Shown here: piece by piece, positions 46,610-59,241 of the stretch
How the letters are laid out: each line of letters begins with the position of its first letter
How positions within the stretch are numbered: the first letter of the stretch is position 1
Notes under the pieces: model-generated
Database searches by the model: none
What the model was told of the DNA's origin: nothing
What the model saw: the letters and a program-made list of their open reading frames with translations, nothing else
Translations under genes and position numbers: made by a program
From: Eukaryota sp. TZLM1-RC
Taxonomy: Eukaryota > Metamonada: BaSk clade
Assembly (NCBI GenBank): GCA_040285825.1
Contig: JAUPSS010000006.1
Location: 620,001 to 684,000, forward strand
Direction of reading: 5' to 3'
Length of the DNA stretch: 64,000 nt

Positions 46610-46865
46610 TCTGTTCTGCTGAGGTGAAAAAGGAACCCTTAAATTAATTCAAAAATAAAGTTGCTGAAAACATTAAACCTACAAAGATCCAAAAACATGT
46701 AGACTATACAGACACACGTAATCAGAGCCTTCTTGAGTGTAATCAACCTCAAACAGTTAAAAACTGAATGATTGATGATAACTCAGTCGTTTATGTATAT
46801 ATGAATAGAGACTCAAAATAAAGAGAACTACTCTCAATATTTGGTAGAGACTCTCAAATTATAAC
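46610..46865 (+). repeat. Dispersed repeat R1, left arm of an inverted pair
   Basis: About 255 bases whose reverse complement lies at 48775-49030, with clear but imperfect identity. A third, more diverged copy is at 40498-40690. Confidence 0.8.
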
Positions 46866-47274
46866 TTAATTAAAGAACAGTGAAATCCAAAAAATAAACC
46901 TTGGGTAAGTGATCATGTAAGATAATAAATATATTTAAAGAGAAAACTTAAACTACATTAATATGTAAAGAAAACAACAAAAAATTTGAATCATATTTGA
47001 AAACTTTAAACTTAAATGAACCAGTATAAGATTCATGCTCAACAATATCAAAGTCAGTAATGGTAAATGATAATAAACAATTCCAAGGGCAGATGAAATG
47101 ACAACTTACAACAACATCCTCAAAATCAAAATGAGATGTAGCAAGAGTAAAAACTTTATAATTTGAATCATTTTGACCTAATATTTGAACATTGGTTAAA
47201 TTCTAAATTTTAACATCAACAGCATTTAGAATGAACCAGTACTGAAACATGAAATGAAAAATCGATGAAAATAT

Positions 47275-47744
47275 AGAAATCCGACACGTCACCCGACCTA
47301 TTGTTCAGCGTTCGAGTCCGAGAGGGTGACTTTCCAGATATATAATCAAGGTTAAATGAAGAAAAATCTCAGATCGACGAGAAAGTCAAATAGAAACGAA
47401 AGCATAGTTTTGAGTACAATAGAGGTGATGGTTAGGCCCCAGCATCAGACTCGGCGAGTCTGATGGTACCATCACTGATGGTGATGTTACAAATGGGGAA
47501 AAGGAAGAGGACTAAATCAGATGGTAGGAAAAGGTGAAAAACACTCACAAGCAACGATAAGGAAGAGAATCAGTATACGGGATGAGAAACAGAGCAAGTA
47601 TTGAACCAAAAGGTAAAGATGGACGAATCGGTAGCGTCCACCCTGAATAGTATAGGAGGTGCATGAATAATGATCCACGGACCTAGATTCCTCATCATCA
47701 AAGAAAAGAGATATGATGATGGTAAAGAGAACAGGGTTGAGTCG
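47275..47744 (+). repeat. Dispersed repeat R2, copy 1
   Basis: Two blocks (47275-47340 and 47478-47744) match 61600-61670 and 61736-61985 in the same order. In the first block the phrase GTTCGAGTC is kept. In the second the minus strand carries a hydrophobic open frame in both copies (HYSCTSYTI ... YRFVHLYLLVQYLLC). Confidence 0.75.
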
Positions 47745-48774
47745 ATTCATACATTCATATACAATCATGTTGTTCCAATACCAAAATGTTTTTAGCAATA
47801 ACTTCATATTATTTTTAGACTTACGTTTTCAACCTTGATTATTCTGTCTATTAAGTTCAAGAATCCTGTTATTGACGTAGCATAATCTAAATAACCTAGA
47901 CGACCCTCGGATATTAGGTTCTGAATCTTCTGTCGAATCCGATCGATCGGATATTTTTACACCCTTCAGAAACTGTAAACATTACAGATATCCTTTCCAG
48001 GTATCCTCTGAAACCGTGCCAACCCAACTCTCTTCATTGTCGGTGTAGCTCTTTCAGTTCATTCCCTCTACTTTCGTATCATCCTGATAATGTGTCTCTA
48101 ATGAATCACCTCTCCTTCTTGATCATTCTCTTGATGTGTTTGTGATTTTTTTAACAAGAAAGTTACTTCATATTCACCACCATCCTTCTCCACACTGTAT
48201 TTTACTTTACTTCAAATTAATACCAGTCATTCAGTTTCCATTCCACGCCTGTATATTCCAGTAAACTTCATTATACATTTCATTGACCTTAGCTTGCTGA
48301 TTTTCATCACATTTACACCCTCTATTCCCTGATGATTACCCCATATGATTTCCCACAAAGAGTTGAACCCACAAACACTGGGATTTCTGCTGTTAATTTG
48401 TTGGAGGAGGTAATACTTGAACCTAGAACATGGTTTTGAGTAGAAATCTTTATTCTTTATTCTTATTTATTTATTATTGAACTGACTAAAATTTCTCATT
48501 AAGGATGATTTTCACTGGTTTGGGCTTTAGTTAATTACCATGTTTTTACATGTATATGATATAATTTACCATAAACCTTAAGTTTTTTGATTGAACACAA
48601 TTTAAACTTGAAATTTTCCAATGCCAAAACTTAAAGTTTAGATGATTCTGATGATGAAGTGAGTGATGAACCCTTGAGACCCTTGTTACATCTAATTTTG
48701 GCTTTGATGATGTAGTTGTTGTTGTTCGTTATTCAAATGCTATTGTAGGGTACTGTTCATCATCATTATTGTTT
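47745..48774. other. Intergenic, no gene recognised
   Basis: About 1 kb between repeat copies. It holds palindrome copy 3 (47938-47951) and no coding sequence I can support. Confidence 0.5.
47938..47951. repeat. Palindromic TCCGATCGATCGGA, copy 3
   Basis: The same 12-mer core as at 1000 and 34796, extended to a perfect 14-mer palindrome, here outside any gene. Confidence 0.7.
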
Positions 48775-49030
48775 TCAATTTGAGAGTCTCCACCAAATAT
48801 TGAGAGTAATTCTCTTTATTTTGAGTCTCTGATCAAAAATACATAAACGACTGAGTTATCATCAATCATTCAGTTTTTAACTGTTTGAGGTTGATTACTG
48901 TCAAGAAAGATCTGATTACATGTGTCTGTATAGTCTATATGTTTTTGGATCTTTGTAGGTTTAATTCGTACATCAACTTTATTTTCGAATTAATCTGAAG
49001 TTGTTTACCTCAACAGAAAATGTTAAATGT
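48775..49030 (-). repeat. Dispersed repeat R1, right arm of an inverted pair
   Basis: The reverse complement of 46610-46865 with scattered mismatches; 1.9 kb separates the arms. Confidence 0.8.
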
Positions 49031-49441
49031 TCCACTTATTTACAGTATACTGATGTGCTATGATGCCTTATCCATATATGATAACGGTTTAAGAAAAGTA
49101 TTAAGCTAAGTTTTCTAACATCTTTCTTTCCTGCAGGGAATTCGTCAATCCAGATTGTGTAGGTGTTGACTAGTTGATTGTTGGTTGTCTTGTTAATCTC
49201 CTGTAAGATAAATCTAAAAGGGTAAACAATTGAGGGCTGCCCATGGGTTCCCGGCATTGCGGTTAACCGTCTTTTAATAAATACAAATTGTTGGATGAAT
49301 GCGTTCCAATTACCTCCGTAGATTTCCCATTAATCTCGGGTGGTTTTGTGGCTGATACGGCAGCATGAATTTCAAAAATTGTTTTATATTAGGTGCTGAA
49401 TAACAGAAATTTTCAAATCTCGTGGTCGGATGCGTTGCTAT
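49031..49441. other. Short region with an unassigned open frame
   Basis: The minus strand is open at 49036-49257 (73 codons) but resembles nothing; probably part of the decayed mobile DNA that follows. Confidence 0.35.
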
Positions 49442-50940
49442 CTAAAGGTTCTTTGTGACCTCCAAGACGAGTTTTTCATTGATCCATAACTGTACCCTCA
49501 AATTTCTGCTCAGATTTTGGGGATCTATTTCATAAAACATAGAAGAGACAAAGTCGAATTCGTGTATCGGCTCCCCATATTGGGCAATCGGCTGAAAAGG
49601 TCTGATGGGTCCATCTCGGTCCCTTTTTGTTTTGGTCCAATTCGCAAAATTTACCAAAAAGTGAAAGATTTTCTTGGAATTAAATCCATCATCTAGTTTC
49701 TTTAGTTGTCTTTTCCTTTCTTCAATATTCTTGATGATCCGTCCATAAACTTTCTCTAACGTGGTGAACTTCGTCATCATCTCGTCCTAAGAATAAGGCT
49801 AATCTTTTCAACACCATCAGATTCTTAGATAGTAAACTAGGCTCTGTGGTATATCCTTGGTATTTCTCGGAAAGCATGTATTACACTGATCACCACCGGG
49901 TATTTCATTATGACAGATTTTGCATGTGGTTGAATAATTAATTTTTTTCACATTGTGAGTATTGCCGCATATTATTCAAACACTGGAATTTTTATTGTTT
50001 GTAAAATAAATCAATATACAAATAGTAATAAATAAGATTCAATTTATAAAAACAAAAACTATTACAATTAAGAATTACTAAAGTGAACTCGTTTCACTGG
50101 TGGAGGTAACGTAGTCTTTCGCATTTTCGGTAATTTAACTTTTTTGGACTGGACAGAGTTGGTGACGGAGATTTTGAATGGTTGTTCTGACGATCATTTC
50201 GATCACCATCAAGGTGATATCGAGGATGAGGATCATTCTCCAATGGTGGATCTGTATAATTTGCGAGTAACGGAAGAAAATTCTTGAGATCATGTCAATT
50301 CCCTTGACGAAACTCCGTTAAAAGATAGTGTGGAAGTAAGAATGGTGTTTCTGAAGCAACCCATACCAGCAATTCACTGATTAGTTCTTTTATATTAGAT
50401 GTGGAATTCGTCCATGTTGTTGAAAAATTGTCCCTTTAAAATTGAGTGAAATTTCTCATTTGTTAATAGCAAATCATTGTGCTTTTGGTCTTCGTGGCAA
50501 GAACAACAGCAATAGCTTGGATCACGTCGAATAATATCAGACAACTCTTTAGTTCCATAGGAACTAAAAATCTGGTGCATCCAGGATCTTCACACTCTGC
50601 TATCACATGGTCTGATTTCTGACAAAAAGTGCAGAGCTGGTGGCCTCCTATGTAATGCTTCTCCTTTTTGAAATTGGGGAAGTATGAATCGGACTGACTG
50701 GTTCTTTTCTTCCGAGGTGAGGTGTGAAAATCACCTGTTTCTATTATGGGTCTGAAAGCAGCTCTCCTCAATAGCTGTACCGTTTTCCTATTTTGCGCAA
50801 TTTTAATCCATGATAATAAGTCTTTTCTCACCTTTCTTGTCAATTGGGAGAAGCTCACCAGCTTGTCCTTCCAATAACTTTCTCTACAAAATTCTTCGAA
50901 CAGGGGCTCAGTGAAAGCTAAGTTGTTGATGCCTGTTTAA
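49442..50940 (-). pseudogene. Decayed Gag-like region (element D)
   Basis: On the minus strand 50940-50463 encodes a helical segment (FSQLTRKVRKDLLSWIKIAQ) ending in a CCHC knuckle, CTFCQKSDHVIAEC, typical of retroelement Gag. A further minus-strand frame at 49780-49442 (112 codons) may belong to the same element. Several stops separate the parts and no LTR is recognisable. Confidence 0.6.
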
Positions 50941-51088
50941 AAGGCATGAGCCACAGTCGACATTGGAAGAGTGAATACTGCACTCCAGTGATTCACATCT
51001 TCGATCTTCGCAGATACATCAGTGATGTATAAAGACATTCTCAGAATGTCCCCAAAGTTTTTCATATATAGCGCAAATTCCCTTTTTG

Positions 51089-51574
51089 TTAATTTTCCTT
51101 TAATTTTAATTTATTATTAATATCATCTAATTTTATCTCACATCCAGATTTTGTTAATTGCTCCTCAAAATCAGAAAGACTTGGTGATTGGTTATCTAAG
51201 TTCCCAATCGAATGTTGAGCGAATCTAAAGTCGAATTCTGATTCTGCATTTAACAAAGTGTGGTGTTCTTTGTCTAATCTAATGAAGAGATTATCATCCG
51301 TCTGAAGCCCAAGTGTTCTCAACATGTCTGTCCCTATTAATAATTTGTTCGAACCCGGGATTAAGGGAAGAGTATGTTTATAGTGAACTTGTTGCGCAAT
51401 GCTTCCTACGTTGAACGACAGAATACCAGTTGCACTCCCTAGCGAATTTGTGGATACGTTATTAGCTGGCAAGAACTTAATGGTATCCTTGCTATTGATT
51501 GACATGTGGCATTGTTCAGCTAAATCTGCAGTAATAACTGAACAAAACGCAGCCGAATCAATAGTTGCAATCAT
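51089..51574 (-). pseudogene. Retropepsin-like protease fragment (element D)
   Basis: 161 codons with ATIDSAAFCSVIT, the active-site loop with DSA in place of D(T/S)G, and LLIGTDMLRTLGL, the second hydrophobic signature of Ty3/gypsy proteases. It lies upstream (in minus-strand order) of the Gag knuckle at 50620, the reverse of normal gag-pol order, so the region has been rearranged or combines two fragments. Confidence 0.7.
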
Positions 51575-53925
51575 TTTAATATCATTAATTGATTTCTTTA
51601 GTCTTAGAAATGGAGAACGCTGGGATTTACTGTGTTTTTCACTAACCGTAGAATTAATATCAAAAATATTGTTGATATCAGAGCTGGTTTGGTGAATTTG
51701 TAGAGGAATTAAGAGATTTTGTTGATCTGTTGGAAAGTTGTTGACCGGGTTTCCTAAATCGATTGTTGACTGATTGTGATTAATTGCGGTGATGTGTATC
51801 CGATTAGGAAAGTTACCTGTGATGCTATTCTGGTTGCTGTTATTGATCCTTCTGTGAGAAACCGTACTCGAACGGGTCGGTGGCTAACATTAACTCTGGC
51901 TGAGGACCTAAAGAGTAAGTGAAAGTGAGCATCACCTTCTTTGTGGTATTCCTTTGCAATAACAGCAGCCTATGGTTAATATAAGAAACGATCATACCTG
52001 GATCGACCAATTTTTTCCTAATTGCAAGTTCAAGAGTTGATTAAAAATCATCTCCCTAGTAACAAAAGATGCAACATGTGTAAATGTTACAAAAAAAATC
52101 TTGGCATATAAACGAGTAACACCATCCCAGGTGGGATATTGGACGGGCTCTTCTGGATCAACAACCTTTTTCTTTGTTTCTTCTTTTCTGAAAAATCTGA
52201 TTGATTTAGTGGACGTCTTTAGACGACCATCAGCGTCTTTCTTTGGAAGAATCAATCGGCCAGTTGTCTTGTTCTTTTTCTTGATGGGCACAGGGGTGAC
52301 ACAATCAGCATCTGGGGTAGTCATGAGTTGAGAGGAGGCGGTCGATGGAGTAGGAGTCATGGATGCAGAGACCTCCGTTGGATATCTAAGATTATAAAGA
52401 ATGGAAATGGACGACATACTGATCAATTTAGGAGTATTGATCTTGGTCAACAGTGTTGGTAGCTATGGTTAGTGTATGGAGTATACATACCAATCAGAGG
52501 TTGAGACATGTTTTCGATTGATAAGAGGAATTTTCAATCGCAGGCAATTTAAAGAGTTTGAAAATTTATTCAAATTGGACTAGGACAAATTTTAACTTGA
52601 TTTTCTTTTGCCTGCAGAATGACCATTCACGTAGAAACATGTCAAGACAAAGACACCTAGAAAGTTCTGGTGCAGAGTATTTGGTGATTGACCAGGGATC
52701 TTTGATACAATATCTTGATATTCCTTTAGGAATGGCTTTTGTACTTCAGGGTTCCATATGGCCAATATAATCTTTGTATTGGATAAATGTGGCCCATTGA
52801 CACAGGCATGGTAATTGTGGACCTCCTCGGGAGCTAAAGTTAGTGTGGAAAAGGACAAACCACCTTCAACCATGACTGAACTGGCATTACAATCAGAGAT
52901 TATCTGAATGTCAATCCAGCCATGGTAAATGCCAAAGGTCACACCTAATGAGCGATAAGCTAATTTTGTCCACCTTCAATGACTTTTTAGCTTCTGAGAT
53001 CATTGTTTTCATGGTATATGTTTTTGCTTCCGGAAAGCTGTTTTTTTGAACAAATTGATTTTTTATTTTTTATTTTATTTATTTATTTATTTCCAGGAAG
53101 TTGGTACAGTTTCGGATTAGCATCCAATTCACGAAGATGTAATGAAACAGAAGAGTCCTTAACCTGAAGAATAGACAATCGATGATGAATACGAAACAGA
53201 TATTCAAAACAGCGAAAAATCATACGCCACATAATTACAAAAATCCGCATATTCAAATATTGATATTCAAAATCATAGAATTCATAAAGAACGATTTTAC
53301 TTGTGAAAAATAAATGTTATAATTCTGTTACGTGTGACAACATTCAAAATATAATTTAAAATTGAAACAAATGTGTGACAAAAATTATATTTTCAAAAAT
53401 TTCCATATACTAACCACAAACCTTAGATACATAATGAAATAACATTCATTATGAGCAACATATTTATTACTAGGGAAATCAGGGGTGAAACTTTTTATTA
53501 GTTGTAGTATGACCTACTGTACCACATATGCTACAAGGAAAAGCACCTTTCTTGCGTGAAGAACAAGATAAAAAAGGCCTGGCAGCAGAAGGTTGTTGGA
53601 GAAAAGAGGAATGTGCACTTTGGGGTAGTCAAGGGGTGATATAATTCTGAATTACATGCTTCGGTAATGTCGTTGAAGGCTGCAGTTTCCAATCTAGAAC
53701 GAGTTGCTTTGTCATCATCAGCGTAAACAGCCATAAGTTGAGACTATGGATTTTGAATCAGACGGAGAGCCACTACGGCTTGTCATAATGTGCTAGGTTG
53801 TGGTGAAAATTAATGGAGAAGATCCATAAGCTCATGTTTGCAAGGAAGATCATTGACAGGTTTTGACACCAAAGAAGATTTTTAATCTTTTGAGTGCAAA
53901 GTATCCATAAATTGAAGAAGATACA
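51575..53925. other. Gene-poor stretch between element D and the MULE remnant
   Basis: Minus-strand open frames at 51992-52450 (basic, Pro/Thr-rich) and 52592-52942 resemble nothing. They could be further element D coding remains. A TTTA microsatellite lies at about 53070-53093. Confidence 0.4.
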
Positions 53926-55381
53926 TTGTCTCATTGTCCACTGACCAAAAAAGATATTGGCAATAGGAAAACCGAATGGAAGAGAAAACGTAATGAAGGA
54001 CTCAGTAGTTTTAGTTGGTTAATATTACAAGTACAGGATCAACATGAATGGCTTTACAACATTGCATACGATGGCAATGGTAGCAAAAGAAATTTATTCA
54101 TAAGTCACCAAAGCGCTACTGAGCTTGCTTTTAGATACAGACAGGTAGTAGAACTCGACTGTACTTACAAAACAAATCGTTATGGTTTATCATTAGTAAT
54201 TTTTGCTGTCAGATCTTGTACAAATCATAGTATATTGGTAGCGTACTGTTTTCTCTCATCGGAGGAAAAAGGACTATTTATGGGCATTAGAAACCTTCAA
54301 GAAATTACTGTCTATTGTCAGACCTGTTGTCATGATAACTGATAGAGAACTAGCCCTCATAAGTGCAATTAAACAAGTCTTTCCTGAAATAAAACATCAA
54401 CTATGTTTTTGGCACATAAACAAAAACATTGAAGCATGAGCCCTCAAGACCTTCCACCAGTCGGAACAATTGAATGAATTTAATTCGCTATGTTACGCCA
54501 TGACTAATGCTTCTAATGAAGACAGTTTTGTCAGATCTTATGAAGCACTACAGAATTTTGTTGAAGTGTCACACTCACAAGTCTATTTTAATAAGACTTG
54601 GCTGCCTTTTAAATCGAGATTTGTAAAATATGAGGGTCAATCAAATAGTCAATTTTGGGGTCAGAACAACTTCAAGAGTTGAAAGTCTGCACAAATTCCT
54701 AAATGATCACTTGATTTACTCCACTGGTGGCTTGAGTGATGTATTCAGTAAGCTGAAAATTGTATTTACTGAACAAAATCGACTACACGAGACCGAAGCC
54801 TCATCAGAATACTTACGTGCTTAGCAGTTTTCCGAATACCTCATTTTTCGAGATTTGAACCAAAAAATCTCTGGCTATATCATGAACAAGTTGCTCAAAA
54901 TTCTTAATGAAGTCAACACTGATGAAGAAAATAGAACTTATGATGACCAAACAATATTAGCACATGGAATTCCAACCTATCGAACAATTTCCAATGCAAA
55001 AATCAACAGAGAACCATTAACAATGGAGAGTGTACATGTCCATTGGCACCTGTTTCCTGTTATGGAAGAAGTAGAACCTAGAATGTTGAAGTTGCCGAAA
55101 ATCCCGAGCAACAGAATGTTGAGGAAGAATCACAAGAGCAGTCAGAATATGATGTGGTGTTGAATGAACTGCAAATGCTTTCAGAAACCATCAAAATGAT
55201 GATTCTCCAAAAGCTGAAAGAGCTTTTAGATATTGGCTTGAAAGGTCCACAACCACCTGTTGTTGCAACAAAGCGCACTAGAGGTAGACCACCAGGATCA
55301 AAGAATAAACAAAATAAACAAAGAAGAGACCCATCGTTGTTTGAGCATGTAAGAGAGACAGTCATCAGTAGTCAACAATAA
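53926..55381 (+). pseudogene. Mutator-like (MULE) transposase, frameshifted
   Basis: The coding runs across several frames. It shows VVELDCTYKTNRYGL (first catalytic Asp), VMITDRELALISA (second Asp), KHQLCFWHINKNIE (the conserved C-x2-H), TTSRVESLHKFL with a candidate catalytic Glu, a degraded SWIM-like end ILAHGIPTYR and ESVHVHWHL, and a C-terminal AT-hook GRPPGSKNK. This order is that of MULE/FAR1-related transposases. Frameshifts near 54330 and 54680 and stops near 54438 and 54824 inactivate it. No terminal inverted repeats were found by eye. Confidence 0.85.
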
Positions 55382-56593
55382 AATGGTGTTTATTATCCAG
55401 TATCAAGAACATTTGGATGTGAATGAAGTCATCACAGAACAAGTGAGGAGATTGATTTTGTACCTAGTCAATTTTGTAACTAGTTTTCGATTTAGTCAGT
55501 TTCTTTATTTATTATTCATGCACTAAATTTCTACTAACTGGTTGTAAAAAAACTTCAACAAATTTTCTGAAAATAATTGGTGTTTCAAATACTATTTCGC
55601 ATTAATTCAGACCAGTATTTAGACCATCAGAAGCAATGATATCAACTGTGTCAATTAAATTTATAAACAGAAATGATTTACATACGATGCTCTGCATTCA
55701 AAAGTATTGCAATAGAGAAACCTAAATTGTTCTTGTTCAATATCAATGTTAAAATTGTCAATAAAACAATGACTTATTTGTGTTAAGGGTTGCCCTAATT
55801 CCCATAAGCAAACGAGCAGAAATTGATAAAATTATTAAAGAATTACCTGAAATAACACAAGAAAAATATCCTCAGGTTCTACGAAGAAAGACATGAATTC
55901 CCTTATCATGATATTCTCTTTGCATTCCTTTCTCGGTATTTGTGTTGTCTTAAACATCAGCTTAAACTAAACTTTTGTTTTGTGTAAGCCTTCAATTGTA
56001 CCGTGTTTCAGTAAAAAGTGGCTGGAGATACAGTGGGTTTTTTGAAATTTCTTCGAAAAAATCCTGATTCTATTTGTACCACTGCGTTTGTCCTTACCTG
56101 AAAATAAAAAAATATGTAAATTAACTTTATTTATAAAGTGAATTATAAGTTTCAAAGTCAAAATCCTGGGATTTCTTGTCAACAGCTGCTGTTACATTTT
56201 GTACCATCTGTTTCCATACAAACAACACATTTTCTATTCATTAAGCCTTCAAATGGTCAAATACACCAATTGCCAATGTGCTATTTGATCCTCTTCCTTG
56301 ATGATAAAGCTACATCAATTGTATCTTCGCATATTCCAGTAGCCTTTTCAGCAACAATAAATGAAGTAAAATGTTCTGTTAAGGAAGCAACAGTGAATTT
56401 TTTTTTCATTTGTCAGCATTTTGTCAGTTGTATCACGTCTTACTTTCGATTTGAGGGAATATTTAAGAATTTGATATCCCTAATACTTTGTTAGTTCAAT
56501 GGTTCCACCATTGTTATTCAATAAATGACCATAGCTGTTCTTGTAAAAAGTCTTCAGCATAAATAATGACAGTCAAACGATCTACTCTAACAT
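55382..56593. other. Intergenic, no gene recognised
   Basis: About 1.2 kb. The open frame at 56138-56494 has no recognisable features. Confidence 0.45.
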
Positions 56594-58800
56594 AGGGGTG
56601 TCCAGGTTCGGTTTTGGTTCCAAACCAAAACCACTTTTTCCGAAACCGGAAAACCGCAGCTAAAATTTTCATCAATTTTTATTTTTTTGAATTTATAAAT
56701 GATGATATTAATGATAATATCAAAATATCTCCTTTCCATATGAACAATGATCCACTTGATTTGTTTCCCAATATGGATGCATTCGATTTGTCTTCAGCCT
56801 CTCCACAACCTACCACTCTTTTCGGTAACCACAATATGACTCCTCGCTCAACAGATGTATCACTCAATTCTCCTCCAATTTCAGGCAAAAGTTGTCTATT
56901 CAAATACTTTACGAAGACAAACAGCGGTATTAGGTGCAACTTCTTAGATTGCGAAAGAAACAACACACCTTACTCAAAGAAGACCGGGAACGGCACCCTG
57001 ACTAAACACCTCCGTTCTCAACACTTAAATGAATTGGAACAATCCAAAAAAGAGCGTGGTAATCTTTATGTTTCTATTGCCAATAGGCTTGATGGACATT
57101 TCAATATGTCCACTGATAAAAGCTCCCCAGAAGTCACCAAAGAGGAAATGGAAACTATCCTGAGCCTTATCATTAATGTTATCATAGAAAACGAGTTGCC
57201 CTTCAGTTTCATTGAGAGTCCAGCATTGTTGAAACTTATTCAATATCTAAATCCCTCGGTCAAACAGTTGCAATGCAGACAAACTGTTCAACGTAGAATT
57301 GTCAATTTTGCTTCATCAATGAAGGAAAATGTTATCCAGAAGCTCAGCCAAGTGTCTAGTCAGATTTCTTTAACTTTGGATTTATGGACATCTGTTTCCC
57401 AAAGACCGTACATTGCGTCGACAGCCCATTGGATTGATTCCAACTGGGTTATGAAATCTGTCTTATTGGAGATAAAACAATTACCAAATCCACACACTGA
57501 CAAGTGTATTGCAGATTACATGTTGAAAGTCCTTTTGAATTTTGGAATTTCTGGAAAAATAATTGGTGTAACAACAGACAATGGTGCCAATGTTGTAGCT
57601 GGTATGAAGCTACTTGCCCAAGCACTTGAATTGAAAGATTCTCATATGGTTCATCGTCGTTGTTGTGCACACATTCTAAATTTGGTTGTACGTGCTGCTC
57701 ATCCGATTAAAATAGACTTGGAAATATTCACTGAAGAAGAACAGCTGATATCGATGTCGGTTTCCAAAGTCAAAAAAATTAACTACCAAGTTACATCAAT
57801 CATATGCTTTGAACGAAGATTGGAATAATTTATTTCTGCAATATAAAGGAACTAATTCTATCTGCAAAATTCCCTTAGACATTGTAACACGCTGGAATTC
57901 AACATCTTTGATGTTATCACGATATTGTGATCACATAGCTATTGTGGATGCTGTTATTGTGGCAGCTAATACTGATTTGACATCTTTAAAACTGAACGAA
58001 GAGCAAAGAATTCTGCTTTCTACTTTTAAGTTTTTGGAACCGTTTTATAAAGTGACCAAAAAACTATCAGGATTTCACTATTCAACTGAAGGCATTATGT
58101 TATTTTAATATGTCAAAATTATTTGACCATATAGACAACACTTCGAATGAAACAACAATGTCATGGTTACAAGCATTATGTGAAAAAATGCAGTCCAAGA
58201 TGGACAACTACATTGGATTTACTCAAGACAAAGTTGCTTACATTGGTCCTGTTCTAGACCCTCGTATAAAATTGACATTGATGCCTAAAAAGCTTCAATC
58301 ACGACAAGACTATCAGAAACAACTCATCTTTGAGTTAGGGTTACGAAATGTGACCTCATCTATTGTTGAAATTGATGATGATGACTTATTTGTAGAACCT
58401 CCACTGAGAAAACCAAGATTGGATACTTCCTTTGATGAAGAGCTGTCTTCTTACCCAGCAGAAAATGTAAAATCCCAATCATCTGATCCTTTGATATACT
58501 GGAAACTCAACGAAGCGAGATTTATCCATTTAGCATCGCTTGCTCGGGACGTGTTGAGTATACAAGCATCTTCGGTTCCTTGTGAACAAGTATTCTCTTC
58601 TGCAGGAAGGACGGTGTCAGAACACAGAGCGTCATTGAATGACGAAAGTGTTGAAGCTATTGTGGGTTTGAAAACGTGGACAAGGTTTTTAGAATAATAT
58701 ACTTGTGGTTAACTGTGATCATCCACAGTTTTTGTTATTATTTGCAAGTTTTTGATGAGTTTCTTGTTGTTGAAATAAAAAAAATATTAAATTTAATGTA
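56594..58800 (+). mobile_element. hAT DNA transposon, 5' end visible, transposase broken
   Basis: The left end TAGGGGTGTCCAGGTTCGG fits hAT terminal repeats, and a hairpin (GGTTTTGGTT ... AACCAAAACC) follows it. No matching right end was seen after the transposase, so the right boundary is approximate and may be lost. Confidence 0.65.
56740..58697 (+). pseudogene. hAT transposase with BED finger, two frameshifts
   Basis: Starting at ATG 56740, a BED zinc finger (IRCNFLDC ... LTKHLRSQH) is followed by LTLDLWTS (first catalytic Asp), VTTDNGANV (second Asp) and RRCCAHILNLVV. The frame shifts at about 57810 and again near 58105. The third piece (58110-58697) ends with the hAT dimerisation motif (LARDVLSIQASSVPCEQVFSSAGR). 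All parts are in order, so only two small lesions separate it from a full-length protein of about 650 residues; decay is recent. Confidence 0.9.
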
Positions 58801-59241
58801 ATTATCTCTACTCAAAACGCAACTTTTATTGAATATTCTTTTGATTTAATTAAAAATTGTAATATTTTTTTACGGTCAACTCAGGAATACAGTTGTTGGA
58901 TTGATGGTGTTTCATCAGTCTGTGAGGAGATACAAGGAGGGGATACAACAGTATACAGTAACGTTACTGTAGGTTAAGTGTACACACCTGATAAAGTAAA
59001 GGAAGATTTATAATAAAACTGAATCTGCGAATCTATTTCAAATACACCACAACACAACGAAGAAAGTTGAGACAGTTCTAGAGTTGGTGACTATACAATC
59101 AGATGTTGCTGCTGTCGAACAGTTGTTATGGAAGAATTTCACCAACAGTAAGTTCGTTCATAGTTTAAACTTACCTTTCGTTCTCCAATGCATAGGTCAG
59201 TTTATATCTGCTTGTAGTGATATCTTTTATTGATTTGAATA
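58801..59241. other. Intergenic with a 16-bp palindrome
   Basis: No gene. At about 58957-58972 ACAGTAACGTTACTGT is a perfect palindrome, similar in outer bases to ACAGTAATTACTGT at the element A LTR junction. Confidence 0.45.

Noticed and set aside
47305-47325. GTTCGAGTCC, like a tRNA T-loop/B box (also 61640)
   Set aside because: No acceptor, D or anticodon arms can be paired around it; it is part of repeat R2.
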